Assembly: GCF_006715725.1 (NCBI RefSeq)
Contig: NZ_VFNU01000001.1
Location: 4,402,001 to 4,466,000, forward strand
Origin: Nocardioides sp. SLBN-35
GTDB lineage: Bacteria > Actinomycetota > Actinomycetes > Propionibacteriales > Nocardioidaceae
Direction: 5' to 3'
Length of the DNA: 64,000 bases
Below, in pieces: positions 16,184 to 24,033 of the stretch. A program made the position numbers and the translations under genes. Each line of letters begins with the position of its first letter. The stretch's first letter is position 1. Under the pieces are notes generated by a model. That model worked only from the letters and a program-made list of their open reading frames with translations. It did no database searches and was not told the origin of the DNA.

Positions 16184-17739
16184 ACGCGGAGCTTCTTCAT
16201 CAGCTTCAGCGAGCTCAGCATCTGCTTGACGTACGCCTCGTAGGCCTGGCCGGGCCGCGGACCCATGACCTGCTTCTTGAGCACGGCGACGTTCTTGGCG
16301 TCGGTGTACTTGAGCAGGCCCTGGTCGCCGTGGCGGGCGCCGACGCCGGACTTCTTGACGCCGCCCGACGGCGAGCCCTTGGAGGCGTACGCCGTCGCGA
16401 GCGCGTCGTTGATGTTGACGTTGCCGGACTCGATCCGCGCGGCCACGGCCTCGGCGCGGGACAGGTCGCCGCTCCACACCGACGCGTTGAGGCCGTAGTC
16501 GGTGTCGTTGGCGAGGTGGATGGCCTCGTCGACGGTGCGGTAGGAGTACAGCGAGACGACCGGGCCGAAGGTCTCGGTGTGGCCTGCGAGCATGTCCTTG
16601 GTGACGCCCTCGAGCACCGTCGGCTCGAAGAAGGCCGGGCCGATGTCGGGCCGTGCGCGGCCGCCGGTGAGCACGGTCGCGCCCTTCGCGACCGCGTCCT
16701 CGACGTGCGAGGCGACGCGGTCGCGGTGCTCGGGGCTGACCAGCGAGCCGATCTCCGGGCCGAAGTCGTACGCCGCCCCGATCCGCAGGTTGGCCGCGCG
16801 CTCGACGAACGCCGACCTCAGCTCGTCGTACCGGCTCTCGGGCAGGTAGATCCGCTCGATGTGCATGCAGATCTGGCCGGTGTTGCCGAAGACGCCGAAG
16901 GTGGTGCCCTCGACCCACTCCTCCACATTGACGTCGTCGAGCACGATCATCGGGTTCTTGCCGCCGAGCTCGAGGCAGCAGCCGATCAGGTTGCGCCCGG
17001 CGCGCTCGCCGATCACCCTGCCGGTCGCGGTGGAGCCGGTGAACATGACGTAGTCGGCGTTGTCGATCAGGGTCGGTCCGACGTCGGGGCCCTCACCGCA
17101 GACGACCTGGAACAGGCCCTTCGGGAGGCCCGCCTCCTCGAGCAGGGAGATGCCGTAGAGCGGCGAGAGCGCCGTCTTGTTGTCGGGCTTCACCACGACC
17201 GCGTTGCCGGCGATGAGCGCCGGGATCGCGTCGGAGAGGCCGGTGGCGAACGGGAAGTTCCACGGCGCGATGATGCCGACGACGCCCTTGGGGACACGGA
17301 CCTCGGTCGAGCCGGACACGACCGGCACCGGGCCGCCGTGCTTCTTCGGCGCGAGCAGCCTCTTGGCGCGCTTGAGGTAGTACGACATCACCATCGGCGG
17401 GTCGCAGGTCTCCTCGATCGCCATCCGCCGGTTCTTGCCGCTCTCGACCTGGATCAGGTCGGCGGTCGTGTGGGCATTGTCGACGAGCAGGGCGTGCGCG
17501 CGGTCGAAGACCTCGAGCCGCTTGGCGACCGGCCACTGGGCCCAGAGCTCCTGGGCGGCGCGGGCCCTGGCGAAGGCGTCCTCGATGTCCTCCGGCGTCG
17601 ACTGCGGGAGCTCGACGAGCACCTCGCCGGTGTAGACCTCGGTGAGCTTCCAGGTCGCGCCGGTGCGGCCGGGGACCCGGGCGACCAGCCGCTCGAGGAG
17701 CTCGTCGGTGACCGAGGCGGGGCGGTTCGGCGTACTCAC
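16177..17739 (-). CDS. aldehyde dehydrogenase (succinate-semialdehyde type)
   Basis: A 520-residue NAD(P)-dependent aldehyde dehydrogenase. Motifs: IIAPWNFPF for the cofactor site, FTGSTATGRVIGERAG, the general-base Glu in LELGGKNP and the catalytic Cys in NTGQICMH. The nearest characterised relatives are GabD2-like semialdehyde dehydrogenases. The GTG start overlaps the GMC oxidoreductase stop as GTGA, so the pair would carry out alcohol to aldehyde to acid oxidation in sequence. The Lys/Arg-rich C-terminal extension (about 40 residues after the core) is longer than usual. Confidence 0.88.
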   Translation of the reverse strand: MSTPNRPASVTDELLERLVARVPGRTGATWKLTEVYTGEVLVELPQSTPEDIEDAFARARAAQELWAQWPVAKRLEVFDRAHALLVDNAHTTADLIQVESGKNRRMAIEETCDPPMVMSYYLKRAKRLLAPKKHGGPVPVVSGSTEVRVPKGVVGIIAPWNFPFATGLSDAIPALIAGNAVVVKPDNKTALSPLYGISLLEEAGLPKGLFQVVCGEGPDVGPTLIDNADYVMFTGSTATGRVIGERAGRNLIGCCLELGGKNPMIVLDDVNVEEWVEGTTFGVFGNTGQICMHIERIYLPESRYDELRSAFVERAANLRIGAAYDFGPEIGSLVSPEHRDRVASHVEDAVAKGATVLTGGRARPDIGPAFFEPTVLEGVTKDMLAGHTETFGPVVSLYSYRTVDEAIHLANDTDYGLNASVWSGDLSRAEAVAARIESGNVNINDALATAYASKGSPSGGVKKSGVGARHGDQGLLKYTDAKNVAVLKKQVMGPRPGQAYEAYVKQMLSSLKLMKKLRVR

Positions 17740-19391
17740 CAGTTCGCTCCACCCAGGATGATCTCGGCGGCCTTCTCGCCGATCATGTAGCACGGGGCGT
17801 TGGTGTTGCCGCCGGTGATACTCGGCATGATGGAGGCGTCCGCGACCCGCAGACCCTCGATGCCGCGGACCTTGAGGTCCGGGCCGACGACGGCGCGCTC
17901 GTCGACGCCCATCCGGCAGGTGCCGACGCCGTGGTAGACCGAGGTCGAGCGGTTCTTGAGCGCGACCCGCAGCTCCTTGCCGTTGGGGATCGAGGGCCCG
18001 GGGTGGATCTCCTCCTTGACCGCGCCGCCGAAGGCGGCCGAGGCCATGATCTCGCGGATCATCTCGGTGCCCTCGGCGAGCACCTCGACGTCGGCGGCGT
18101 CCTGGAAGAAGCCGTAGTCGATGAGCGGCGCGGCGGTCGGGTCGGAGGACGCGAGGCGCAGCGTGCCGCGGCTCTTCGGGTAGATCAGCGTCGAGAAGAC
18201 CGTCAGCGACGGGCGGCCGTCGGGGATGTGGCGGATCGGCTCGTCCTGGTTGGGGCTCGGGTAGGCCCACGGCAGCATGTGCAGCTGGAGGTCCGGGGCG
18301 ACGGTGGCGGCCGACGTACGGACGAAGCCGACGGACTCGAACACCGAGTTGTCGAGGAACGAGCCGCCGCGGGTCAGGTCGCGCGCCATGCCCTTGAAGA
18401 AGGTCCAGGCGTTGCCGCGGTACTCGACGCTCGGGACGTGGAACGACATCGGGTGGAACAGGTGGTCGTGCAGGTTGTCGCCGACCGGGAGGTCCGCGAC
18501 ACAGTCGATGCCGACGCTGGCGAGGTGGTCGGCGTGGCCGATGCCGGAGAGCATCAGCAGCTGCGGGCTGTTGGCGAAGCCGGCGGAGACGATGACCTCC
18601 TTGCCGGCCCTGATGAACCGGCGGGTGCCGCCGCCCTTCCCCTGGTCGATGACCTCGACGCCGGTCGCGCGACCGTTCTCGATGACGATCTTCGCGACGT
18701 GGACCTCGGTCTGGAACTCCAGCGTGCGCGGCGCGAGGTTGTGGACGTAGCCGCGGGTCGAGGAGTAGCGCAGGCCGTCGGCAGCGTTCTGCTGCATCCG
18801 GGCGATGCCCTCCTGCTCGGCGGCGTTGTAGTCGTCGAGGACCTTCACACCGAGGGTGTCGGCGGTGGCCTGGATGAACTGGAGGCTGGCCTCCTGCGGC
18901 GTCTTGTTGCGAGTGATCTTGATCGGGCCGCCCGCGCCGCGGTAGGCGTTCTCGCCGTCCTCGAAGTCCTCGTAGCGCTTGAACGCCTCGTTGACGCTGT
19001 CGGCGTCCCAGCCCGCGTTGCCCTCGGCCGCCCACGAGTCGTAGTTGGCACGGTTGCCGCGGACGTAGACCATGCCGTTGACCGAGCTCGACCCACCGCC
19101 GACCTTGCCGCGCGGGGCGGGCATCCGGCGGCCGTCGAGGCCGGGCTGCGGCACCGAGCGGTAGCCCCAGTCGAAGAGCCTCTCGAGCCGCGGCTCGGAG
19201 TGCATCGGGCCGATCATGCCGGGCTTCTTCGTGAAGTAGCCGTGCATGCCCTTGTCGTCGGACTTGCCGGCCTCGAGCAGGATCACGCTCGCGCCGGACT
19301 GCGCGAGCCGCCCGGCGACGATCGACCCGGAGCTGCCCGATCCGACCACCACGTAGTCAGCCTCGTTGCCGTACGCCGCGCGCTTCGCCAT
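17736..19391 (-). CDS. GMC-family FAD alcohol oxidoreductase
   Basis: A 551-residue flavoprotein. FAD-binding motif VVGSGSSGSIVAGRLA near residues 15-30, LLEAGKSD, GMC signature 1 (PRGKVGGGSSSVNGMVYVRG) and signature 2 (GFANSPQLLMLSGIG), and the catalytic His region YHGVGTCRMG with C-terminal NTNAPCYMIGEKAAEIIL. Relatives are choline dehydrogenase and long-chain or terpene alcohol oxidases. It is the first gene of an operon with the ALDH. A KstR-like motif lies in its promoter region, which would fit a sterol/isoprenoid or fatty alcohol substrate. Confidence 0.9.
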   Translation of the reverse strand: MAKRAAYGNEADYVVVGSGSSGSIVAGRLAQSGASVILLEAGKSDDKGMHGYFTKKPGMIGPMHSEPRLERLFDWGYRSVPQPGLDGRRMPAPRGKVGGGSSSVNGMVYVRGNRANYDSWAAEGNAGWDADSVNEAFKRYEDFEDGENAYRGAGGPIKITRNKTPQEASLQFIQATADTLGVKVLDDYNAAEQEGIARMQQNAADGLRYSSTRGYVHNLAPRTLEFQTEVHVAKIVIENGRATGVEVIDQGKGGGTRRFIRAGKEVIVSAGFANSPQLLMLSGIGHADHLASVGIDCVADLPVGDNLHDHLFHPMSFHVPSVEYRGNAWTFFKGMARDLTRGGSFLDNSVFESVGFVRTSAATVAPDLQLHMLPWAYPSPNQDEPIRHIPDGRPSLTVFSTLIYPKSRGTLRLASSDPTAAPLIDYGFFQDAADVEVLAEGTEMIREIMASAAFGGAVKEEIHPGPSIPNGKELRVALKNRSTSVYHGVGTCRMGVDERAVVGPDLKVRGIEGLRVADASIMPSITGGNTNAPCYMIGEKAAEIILGGANW

Positions 19392-19446
19392 CCGCTTCCA
19401 TCCTTCGCTCGTGTGACCGGGGTCATCGGGGGCCCGGCCGGCTCAC

Positions 19447-19460
19447 TGTAACGCGTTCTA
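19447..19460. promoter_or_regulatory. KstR-like palindromic motif
   Basis: TGTAACGCGTTCTA fits the TnnAACnnGTTnnA consensus reported for the TetR-type sterol regulator KstR. It lies between the divergent GMC gene and pdxY, about 55 bases from each start. Confidence 0.45.
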
Positions 19461-19487
19461 GTTTCTTCACGAAAGTGTTTCGTTTGC

Positions 19488-19493
19488 GAGAAT
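19488..19493 (+). promoter_or_regulatory. GAGAAT -10-like box, leaderless pdxY
   Basis: GAGAAT keeps the A2 and T6 of the -10 consensus and ends 6 bases before the GTG at 19500. Confidence 0.4.
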
Positions 19494-19499
19494 GCCCGG

Positions 19500-20363
19500 G
19501 TGCGGATCCTGTCCATCCAGTCCTCGGTCGCCTACGGCCATGTCGGCAACTCCGCTGCGGTCTTCCCGCTGCAGCGCCTCGGGCACGAGGTGTGGCCCGT
19601 GTTCACGGTGCACTTCTCCAACCACACCGGGTACGGCGCCTGGCGCGGCCCGCTCCTAGCGCCCTCCGACGTCGCCGAGGTGATCACGGGGATCGAGGAG
19701 CGCGGGGTGCTCGCGACGTGCGACGCCGTGCTCTCCGGCTACCAGGGCTCCCCGGCCGTGGCGGAGGTGATCGTCGATGCCGTGCGCACGGTCAAGGCGG
19801 CGAACCCCGCGGCGACATACACCTGCGACCCAGTGATGGGCAACGCCAAGTCGGGCTGCTTCGTGAACCCCGAGATCCCGCCGATCATCCGGACCTCGGT
19901 GGTCCCGGTCGCGGACATCCTCACGCCCAACCAGTTCGAGCTGGGCTTCATCACCGGCCGCGACGCCCTGTCCGGTCCGTCGTCGCTCGACGACATCCTG
20001 GCGGCGGCCGACGAGGTCCGCGTCCTCGGTCCCGCCACCGTGCTGATCACCTCCGTCGAGCGCCTCGGTGCCCCCGAAGACGTGATCGAGATGATCGCCG
20101 TCACCGGCGACGGCGCCTGGATCGTGCAGACGCCGCGCCTGCCCATGAAGGCGAACGGCTCCGGCGACATCACCGCCGCTCTCTTCACCGCCCACCTGCA
20201 CAGCACCGGCTCCGCTGCGATGGCGCTCGGCAGGACCGTCGCGTCGGTGTACGACGTGCTCGCGGCGACGCTCGAGTCGGGTGAGCGGGAGCTGCGGCTG
20301 ATCGCGGCGCAGGAGGCGATCGCCGTACCGGACGAGCGGTTTGAGGTCGAACGGCTGCGGTGA
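19500..20363 (+). CDS. pdxY: pyridoxal/pyridoxamine kinase
   Basis: A 287-residue ribokinase-family kinase that phosphorylates B6 vitamers in the salvage path to PLP. Typical features: ILSIQSSVAYGHVGNSAAVFPLQRLG at the N-terminus, TYTCDPVMGN for substrate and metal binding, ILTPNQFELGFITG, and the GSGDITAALFTAHL anion-hole/catalytic Asp region near residue 222. GTG start at 19500. The tRNA-Thr promoter overlaps its 3' end. Confidence 0.92.
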   Translation: MRILSIQSSVAYGHVGNSAAVFPLQRLGHEVWPVFTVHFSNHTGYGAWRGPLLAPSDVAEVITGIEERGVLATCDAVLSGYQGSPAVAEVIVDAVRTVKAANPAATYTCDPVMGNAKSGCFVNPEIPPIIRTSVVPVADILTPNQFELGFITGRDALSGPSSLDDILAAADEVRVLGPATVLITSVERLGAPEDVIEMIAVTGDGAWIVQTPRLPMKANGSGDITAALFTAHLHSTGSAAMALGRTVASVYDVLAATLESGERELRLIAAQEAIAVPDERFEVERLR

Positions 20364-20370
20364 CTACAGT
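20341..20370 (+). promoter_or_regulatory. probable tRNA-Thr promoter
   Basis: TTGAGG (20341-20346), an 18-base spacer and TACAGT (20365-20370) sit 27 bases before the tRNA, inside the end of pdxY. Confidence 0.45.
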
Positions 20371-20397
20371 GACGTCCGCGCCTGCCCCGCAGGCCGT

Positions 20398-20474
20398 GCC
20401 GCGTTAACTCAGTTGGCTAGAGTGCCGCCCTTGTAATGCGGATGCCGTCGGTTCGAATCCGACACGCGGCTCCA
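20398..20474 (+). tRNA. tRNA-Thr (anticodon TGT), CCA encoded
   Basis: Cloverleaf: acceptor GCCGCGT/ACGCGGC, D-stem ACTC/GAGT, anticodon loop CTTGTAA, T-stem GTCGG/CCGAC with loop TTCGAAT, discriminator T and encoded CCA at 20472-20474. The anticodon stem CCGCC/TGCGG has a C-U mismatch at its innermost (31-39) pair. The anticodon TGT reads ACA/ACG Thr codons. Confidence 0.93.
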
Positions 20475-20507
20475 CTTTTCGTCGGACCCGATACATGGCG
20501 TGCGGTT

Positions 20508-20912
20508 ATGACGAAGTGTCTCGGGTGCGGCGTCGAGCTGGTCCGGCGCAGCCAGAAGGTGTTCTGCAGCAATCGGTGTCAGCGGTCAGCCGAACGCACG
20601 GCCAAGACCTATGCCTGGCTACAGACCGGGATCGCGACGGTCGCCGGCGAGAAGGGCCACTACATCCGGCGTTACCTCCTCGACGCCCAGGACGGCTGCT
20701 GCGAGATCTGCGGCATCGTCGAGGAGTGAAACGACCAGCCCCTGGTCTTCGTGCTCGATCACATCGACGGCGACGCCACCAACAACCACCGCGACAACCT
20801 GCGCATGGTCTGCCCCAACTGCGACTCTCAGCTCCCGACCTTCAAGAGCCGCAACCGGGGCAAGGGTCGGCACTTCCGACGGGAGCGGTACGCCAACGGG
20901 CAGTCACACTGA
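20508..20912 (+). pseudogene. HNH endonuclease interrupted by one in-frame TGA
   Basis: From the ATG at 20508 the frame encodes a zinc-ribbon start (CLGCG..F.SRSQ-type, with CxxC and CSNRCQ), a linker and CEICGIVEE, then TGA (20727-20729), and continues in the same frame to 20912 with PLVFVLDHIDGDATNNHRDN, LRMVCPNCDSQ and a basic tail. That is a complete small HNH nuclease apart from the stop, which sits where relatives usually have Trp. One base change (TGG to TGA) would explain it. The gene lies 34 bases after tRNA-Thr, a typical landing site for mobile DNA. A sequencing error is the main alternative. Confidence 0.75.
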
Positions 20913-20941
20913 TCTCGAGCGATGAGTGTCGGAGCCCTGGC

Positions 20942-20947
20942 TAGTCT
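20942..20947 (+). promoter_or_regulatory. TAGTCT -10 box, leaderless ligC
   Basis: TAGTCT ends 7 bases before the GTG at 20955 and selects that codon over an ATG at 20922 that lies upstream of the box. Confidence 0.6.
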
Positions 20948-20954
20948 CACCACC

Positions 20955-22067
20955 GTGGACCTCCCCGTGATGCCGCCCGTCCTGCCGATGCTCGCGAAGG
21001 CCGTGTCCGGCGTCCCCGACCCGGCGAAGTACGACGAGCGAGGCCTCAGCTTCGAGCCGAAGTGGGACGGCTTCCGGTGCATCGTGTTCCGCGACGGCGA
21101 CGAGGTGGAGCTGGCGAGCCGCAACACCAAGCCGCTGACGCGCTACTTCCCCGAGCTGGTGGAGGCGATGAGGGCCGAGCTGCCGGAGCGGTGCGTGCTC
21201 GACGGCGAGATCTTCGTGTCGCAGATGGGCGGGGACGGGAAGGGGCGGCTGCAGTTCGAGGTGCTGCAGGAGCGGATCCACCCGGCCGCGTCCCGGATCA
21301 ACCTGCTGGCCGAGCAGACGCCGGCGGACTTCGTGGCGTTCGACCTGCTCGCGCTGGGCGACGAGAGCTTCCTGGAGCGACCGTTCGCGGAGCGGCGGGC
21401 GGCGCTGGAGCAGGCGCTGGCCCACCTGAGCGCCGACGAGGGCCGCTGCCACCTCACCCGCACCAGCACCGATCCGAAGGTCGCCGAGGAGTGGTTCCAC
21501 CAGTTCGAGGGGGCCGGGCTCGACGGGGTGGTGGCGAAGCCGTTGAGCGCGCCGTACGCCCCGAACGCCCGGACCATGCTCAAGATCAAGCACGAGCGGA
21601 CGGCGGACGTGGTGCTGGCCGGCTACCGCGAGCACAAGACGAGCACGCCCGAGAACCCGCTGATCGGCAGCCTCCTGCTGGGCCTGTACGACGGCGGCGA
21701 GCTCCAGCACATCGGCGTCAGCGCCAGCTTCACGGCAGCGCGACGGGCCGAGCTGTGGCACGAGCTGCAGGCACTGGTCGTGCCGATCGAGGAGCACCCG
21801 TGGGGGCGCTGGCAGGAGTTCCTGGTGGCCAACCCCGGCCGCCAGCCGGGCACGCAGAGCCGGTGGAGCCAGGGCAAGGACCTCTCGTTCACACCGCTGC
21901 GCCCCGAGCGCGTGATCGAGGTGAAGTACGACGCCATGGAGGGTCGGCGCTTCCGGCACACCGCGCACTTCAAGCGCTGGCGCGAGGACCGCGACCCGGA
22001 GTCGTGCGGCTACGACCAGCTCGAACAGCCGGTGCGCTACGACCTCGCTGACGTCCTCGGGGGCTGA
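20955..22067 (+). CDS. ligC: ATP-dependent DNA ligase, LigC type
   Basis: A 370-residue ATP-dependent DNA ligase. Motif I is EPKWDGFR (34-41) with the adenylated Lys36; later motifs are SRNTKPL, LDGEIFV, VAFDLLAL, DGVVAKPL and MLKIKHERTADVVLAG, followed by the OB-fold domain. Length and architecture match mycobacterial LigC, which acts in excision repair rather than as the main end-joining ligase. With the LigD-type polymerase at 22925-24016 it forms a repair locus. No Ku gene is in the window. Confidence 0.9.
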   Translation: MDLPVMPPVLPMLAKAVSGVPDPAKYDERGLSFEPKWDGFRCIVFRDGDEVELASRNTKPLTRYFPELVEAMRAELPERCVLDGEIFVSQMGGDGKGRLQFEVLQERIHPAASRINLLAEQTPADFVAFDLLALGDESFLERPFAERRAALEQALAHLSADEGRCHLTRTSTDPKVAEEWFHQFEGAGLDGVVAKPLSAPYAPNARTMLKIKHERTADVVLAGYREHKTSTPENPLIGSLLLGLYDGGELQHIGVSASFTAARRAELWHELQALVVPIEEHPWGRWQEFLVANPGRQPGTQSRWSQGKDLSFTPLRPERVIEVKYDAMEGRRFRHTAHFKRWREDRDPESCGYDQLEQPVRYDLADVLGG

Positions 22068-22097
22068 CCGGGGGCTGACGCGCGACCGGGAGCGCGG

Positions 22098-22103
22098 CAG
22101 GAT
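22098..22103 (+). promoter_or_regulatory. CAGGAT -10-like box
   Basis: CAGGAT keeps A2 and T6 and ends 6 bases before the ATG at 22110. Weak on its own. Confidence 0.35.
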
Positions 22104-22109
22104 GGTGTC

Positions 22110-22637
22110 ATGAGCACCGCTCCCCGCGAGGAACCGTACGCCGTCGTCCTGCTCATCGAGCAGGCGCTCACCGCCGCCGACGCCGCCCAGGTCCGCGGCC
22201 TGCACCAGGAGCTCGACGACGACCCGACGATCGAGGTCCAGTACCACGTGCTGCTGCCGATGGCGGACGCCGCGGCCGCGGTCGAGGCCTCGCTCGGCGT
22301 CATCGGCGGCGCCGACCTGATCGCCCCGCCGATCACGCCGTCGCCGGACGAGATCGAGCGGTTGCGCGGGGAGTACCGCGAGCAGGCCGAGCGCGACCTG
22401 GCCGCCACCCGCGACGCCCTGGTCGCCGCCGGCGCGATCATCGGCTCGGTCTCGATCGTCACCGAGCCACCGGTCGACGCCCTCATCGGCAAGGTGAAGG
22501 AGGTCGACGGCCGGGAGTCGATCATCCTCACCCGCCCCCACCTGGTCTCCGAGTTCTTCCACGTCGACTGGACCTCGCGCGCGCGGCGCAAGCTCGGCGT
22601 ACCCGTCCTCCACCTGCTGGAGCACGAGGAGTCGTAA
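22110..22637 (+). CDS. conserved hypothetical protein
   Basis: A 175-residue cytosolic protein, acidic, with no membrane segment. It has an alpha/beta look reminiscent of universal-stress-type folds (YAVVLLIEQALTAADAAQVRGL, then IEVQYHVLLPMAD, VGAIIGSVSIVTEPPVDALIGKV and RESIILTRPHLV), with a long charged helix between residues 85 and 115. I do not recognise a named family. It follows ligC by 42 bases and may be transcribed with it or from its own weak leaderless box. Confidence 0.7.
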   Translation: MSTAPREEPYAVVLLIEQALTAADAAQVRGLHQELDDDPTIEVQYHVLLPMADAAAAVEASLGVIGGADLIAPPITPSPDEIERLRGEYREQAERDLAATRDALVAAGAIIGSVSIVTEPPVDALIGKVKEVDGRESIILTRPHLVSEFFHVDWTSRARRKLGVPVLHLLEHEES

Positions 22638-22667
22638 CGCCCCGACCCGGGAGGTCGTTGACAGGTC

Positions 22668-22928
22668 ATGTCGGCCCTGCACACCCTCGACGTCCGCCTC
22701 CTGGCGGCGCTCGCGGACGCGCACCTCGTGCCGGCCGAGCGTGACCGCGTGCTCGACGTGTGCGACGGCGCGGTCGAGGCGGTGCGCGGCCTGGGTGTCG
22801 CGCACCCGGGCCGCGCCGTGCGCGAGGTGGCCCTCCTCATGCTCGCAGAGGACGCCCCGCACCTCGACCGCCAGGTGCGCGGGGACCTCGCGCGGCTGTG
22901 CGAGGTGGAGGTCGTGCGAGGCTTCTAG
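22668..22928 (+). CDS. small helical hypothetical protein
   Basis: An 86-residue all-helical protein (LHTLDVRLLAALADAHLVPAERDRVLDVCDGAVEAVRG) with strongly GC-rich third codon positions, which supports it being real. GGGAGG lies upstream at a somewhat long distance. It ends by overlapping the convergent LigD-type polymerase gene by 4 bases at a shared CTAG. Function unknown. Confidence 0.55.
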   Translation: MSALHTLDVRLLAALADAHLVPAERDRVLDVCDGAVEAVRGLGVAHPGRAVREVALLMLAEDAPHLDRQVRGDLARLCEVEVVRGF

Positions 22929-24016
22929 GATCCCTCGATCCGGTTGCCGTCCTCGTCCCAGTGCTCGGCGACCTTCTTGCTCGGCTGCACCCGCGGCGGC
23001 TCGCCCGGCATCTTCGGGTAGTCCGGCGGGAAGTTGAGCTCACCCTCGCCGTCGGCGACCTGCTGGTCCCAGAGGTCGAGCAGCGGCTGGAGCGAGTACG
23101 CCGTGTCGTCGATCCCGGCCCACGGGTCCCCGTCGGCCATCCGCTCGGGCACCGTGAACAGGTTGTACGCCCCGGGATCGGTCGCCGACGCCAGCTCCGA
23201 CCAGGTCATCGGGGTCGACACGGGCGCGCCGGGCTTCGGCCGCAACGAGTACGCCGAGGCGATGGTCCGGTCGCGGTTGTTCTGGTTGAAGTCGATGAAG
23301 ATCCTCTCCCCCCGCTCCTCCTTCCACCACGCCGTCGTGACCTGCCCGTCGCGCTCGGCGAGCTCGCGGCCGAACGCGATCGCGGCATGCCGCACGTCGG
23401 TGAACTCCCAGCGTGGCTCGATCCGCACGTAGACGTGGACGCCGCGGTTGCCGGAGGTCTTGGGGTAGCCCTCGAGGCCCAGGTCGGCGAGCAGCTCGCG
23501 TGCGACACCCGCGACCCGGACCGCGTCGCCGAAGGTCGTGCCGGGCTGGGGGTCGAGGTCGATGCGCAGCTCGTCGGGGTGGTCGACGTCGGCCCGTCGT
23601 ACCGGCCACGGGTGGAAGGTGAGCGTGCCCATCTGGGCACACCAGACGGGTACGGCGATCTCGGCCGGGCAGATCTCCTCGGCGGTGCGGCCCGACGGGA
23701 ACGTGATCCGCACCGGCTCGAGGTAGTCGGGAGCCCCCTTGGGGACGCGCTTCTGGTAGAAGCCCTCGCCGTCGTCGCCGTACCCGGTCGAGAGCCGGAA
23801 GCCCTCGCGGTAGCCGTCCGGCCAGCGCTCGAGCGCCGTCGGCCGGTCGCGCAGCGCTCGCATCAGGCCGTCCTCGACGGCCACGAAGAACTCGGCGACC
23901 ATCAGCTTGGTGACCTCGGGCGTGCGCTCGGTCGCCTCGTAGATCACGCGGTCCGGGCTCGACACCCGGACCTCGCGGTCGCCTGCCTGGACCATCGCCG
24001 CCGCGGTCTTCGCCAT
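22925..24016 (-). CDS. LigD-type DNA polymerase/primase (PrimPol)
   Basis: A 363-residue stand-alone archaeo-eukaryotic primase-type polymerase, as in the polymerase domain of LigD. Landmarks: SSPDRVIYEATERTPEVTKLMVAEFF, WCAQMGTLTFHPWP, the metal-binding DELRIDLDPQPGT (two catalytic Asp), KTSGNRGVHVYVRI and FIDFNQNNRDRTIASAYSLRPKPGAPVSTP. In mycobacteria comparable free-standing PrimPol proteins work with LigC in gap-filling repair, and a ligC gene lies just upstream here. No nuclease or ligase domain is fused. Confidence 0.92.
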   Translation of the reverse strand: MAKTAAAMVQAGDREVRVSSPDRVIYEATERTPEVTKLMVAEFFVAVEDGLMRALRDRPTALERWPDGYREGFRLSTGYGDDGEGFYQKRVPKGAPDYLEPVRITFPSGRTAEEICPAEIAVPVWCAQMGTLTFHPWPVRRADVDHPDELRIDLDPQPGTTFGDAVRVAGVARELLADLGLEGYPKTSGNRGVHVYVRIEPRWEFTDVRHAAIAFGRELAERDGQVTTAWWKEERGERIFIDFNQNNRDRTIASAYSLRPKPGAPVSTPMTWSELASATDPGAYNLFTVPERMADGDPWAGIDDTAYSLQPLLDLWDQQVADGEGELNFPPDYPKMPGEPPRVQPSKKVAEHWDEDGNRIEGS

Positions 24017-24022
24017 GCGGCG

Positions 24023-24028
24023 AGCCTA
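24023..24028 (-). promoter_or_regulatory. TAGGCT -10 box, leaderless primpol
   Basis: On the minus strand TAGGCT ends 6 bases before the ATG at 24016, in the 17 bases between this gene and the AztD-like gene. Confidence 0.6.
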
Positions 24029-24033
24029 CGGGC

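Noticed and set aside
20727..20729. TGA in the HNH gene read as selenocysteine
   Set aside because: The site is a Trp position in relatives, not a redox Cys, and I see no SECIS-like hairpin.
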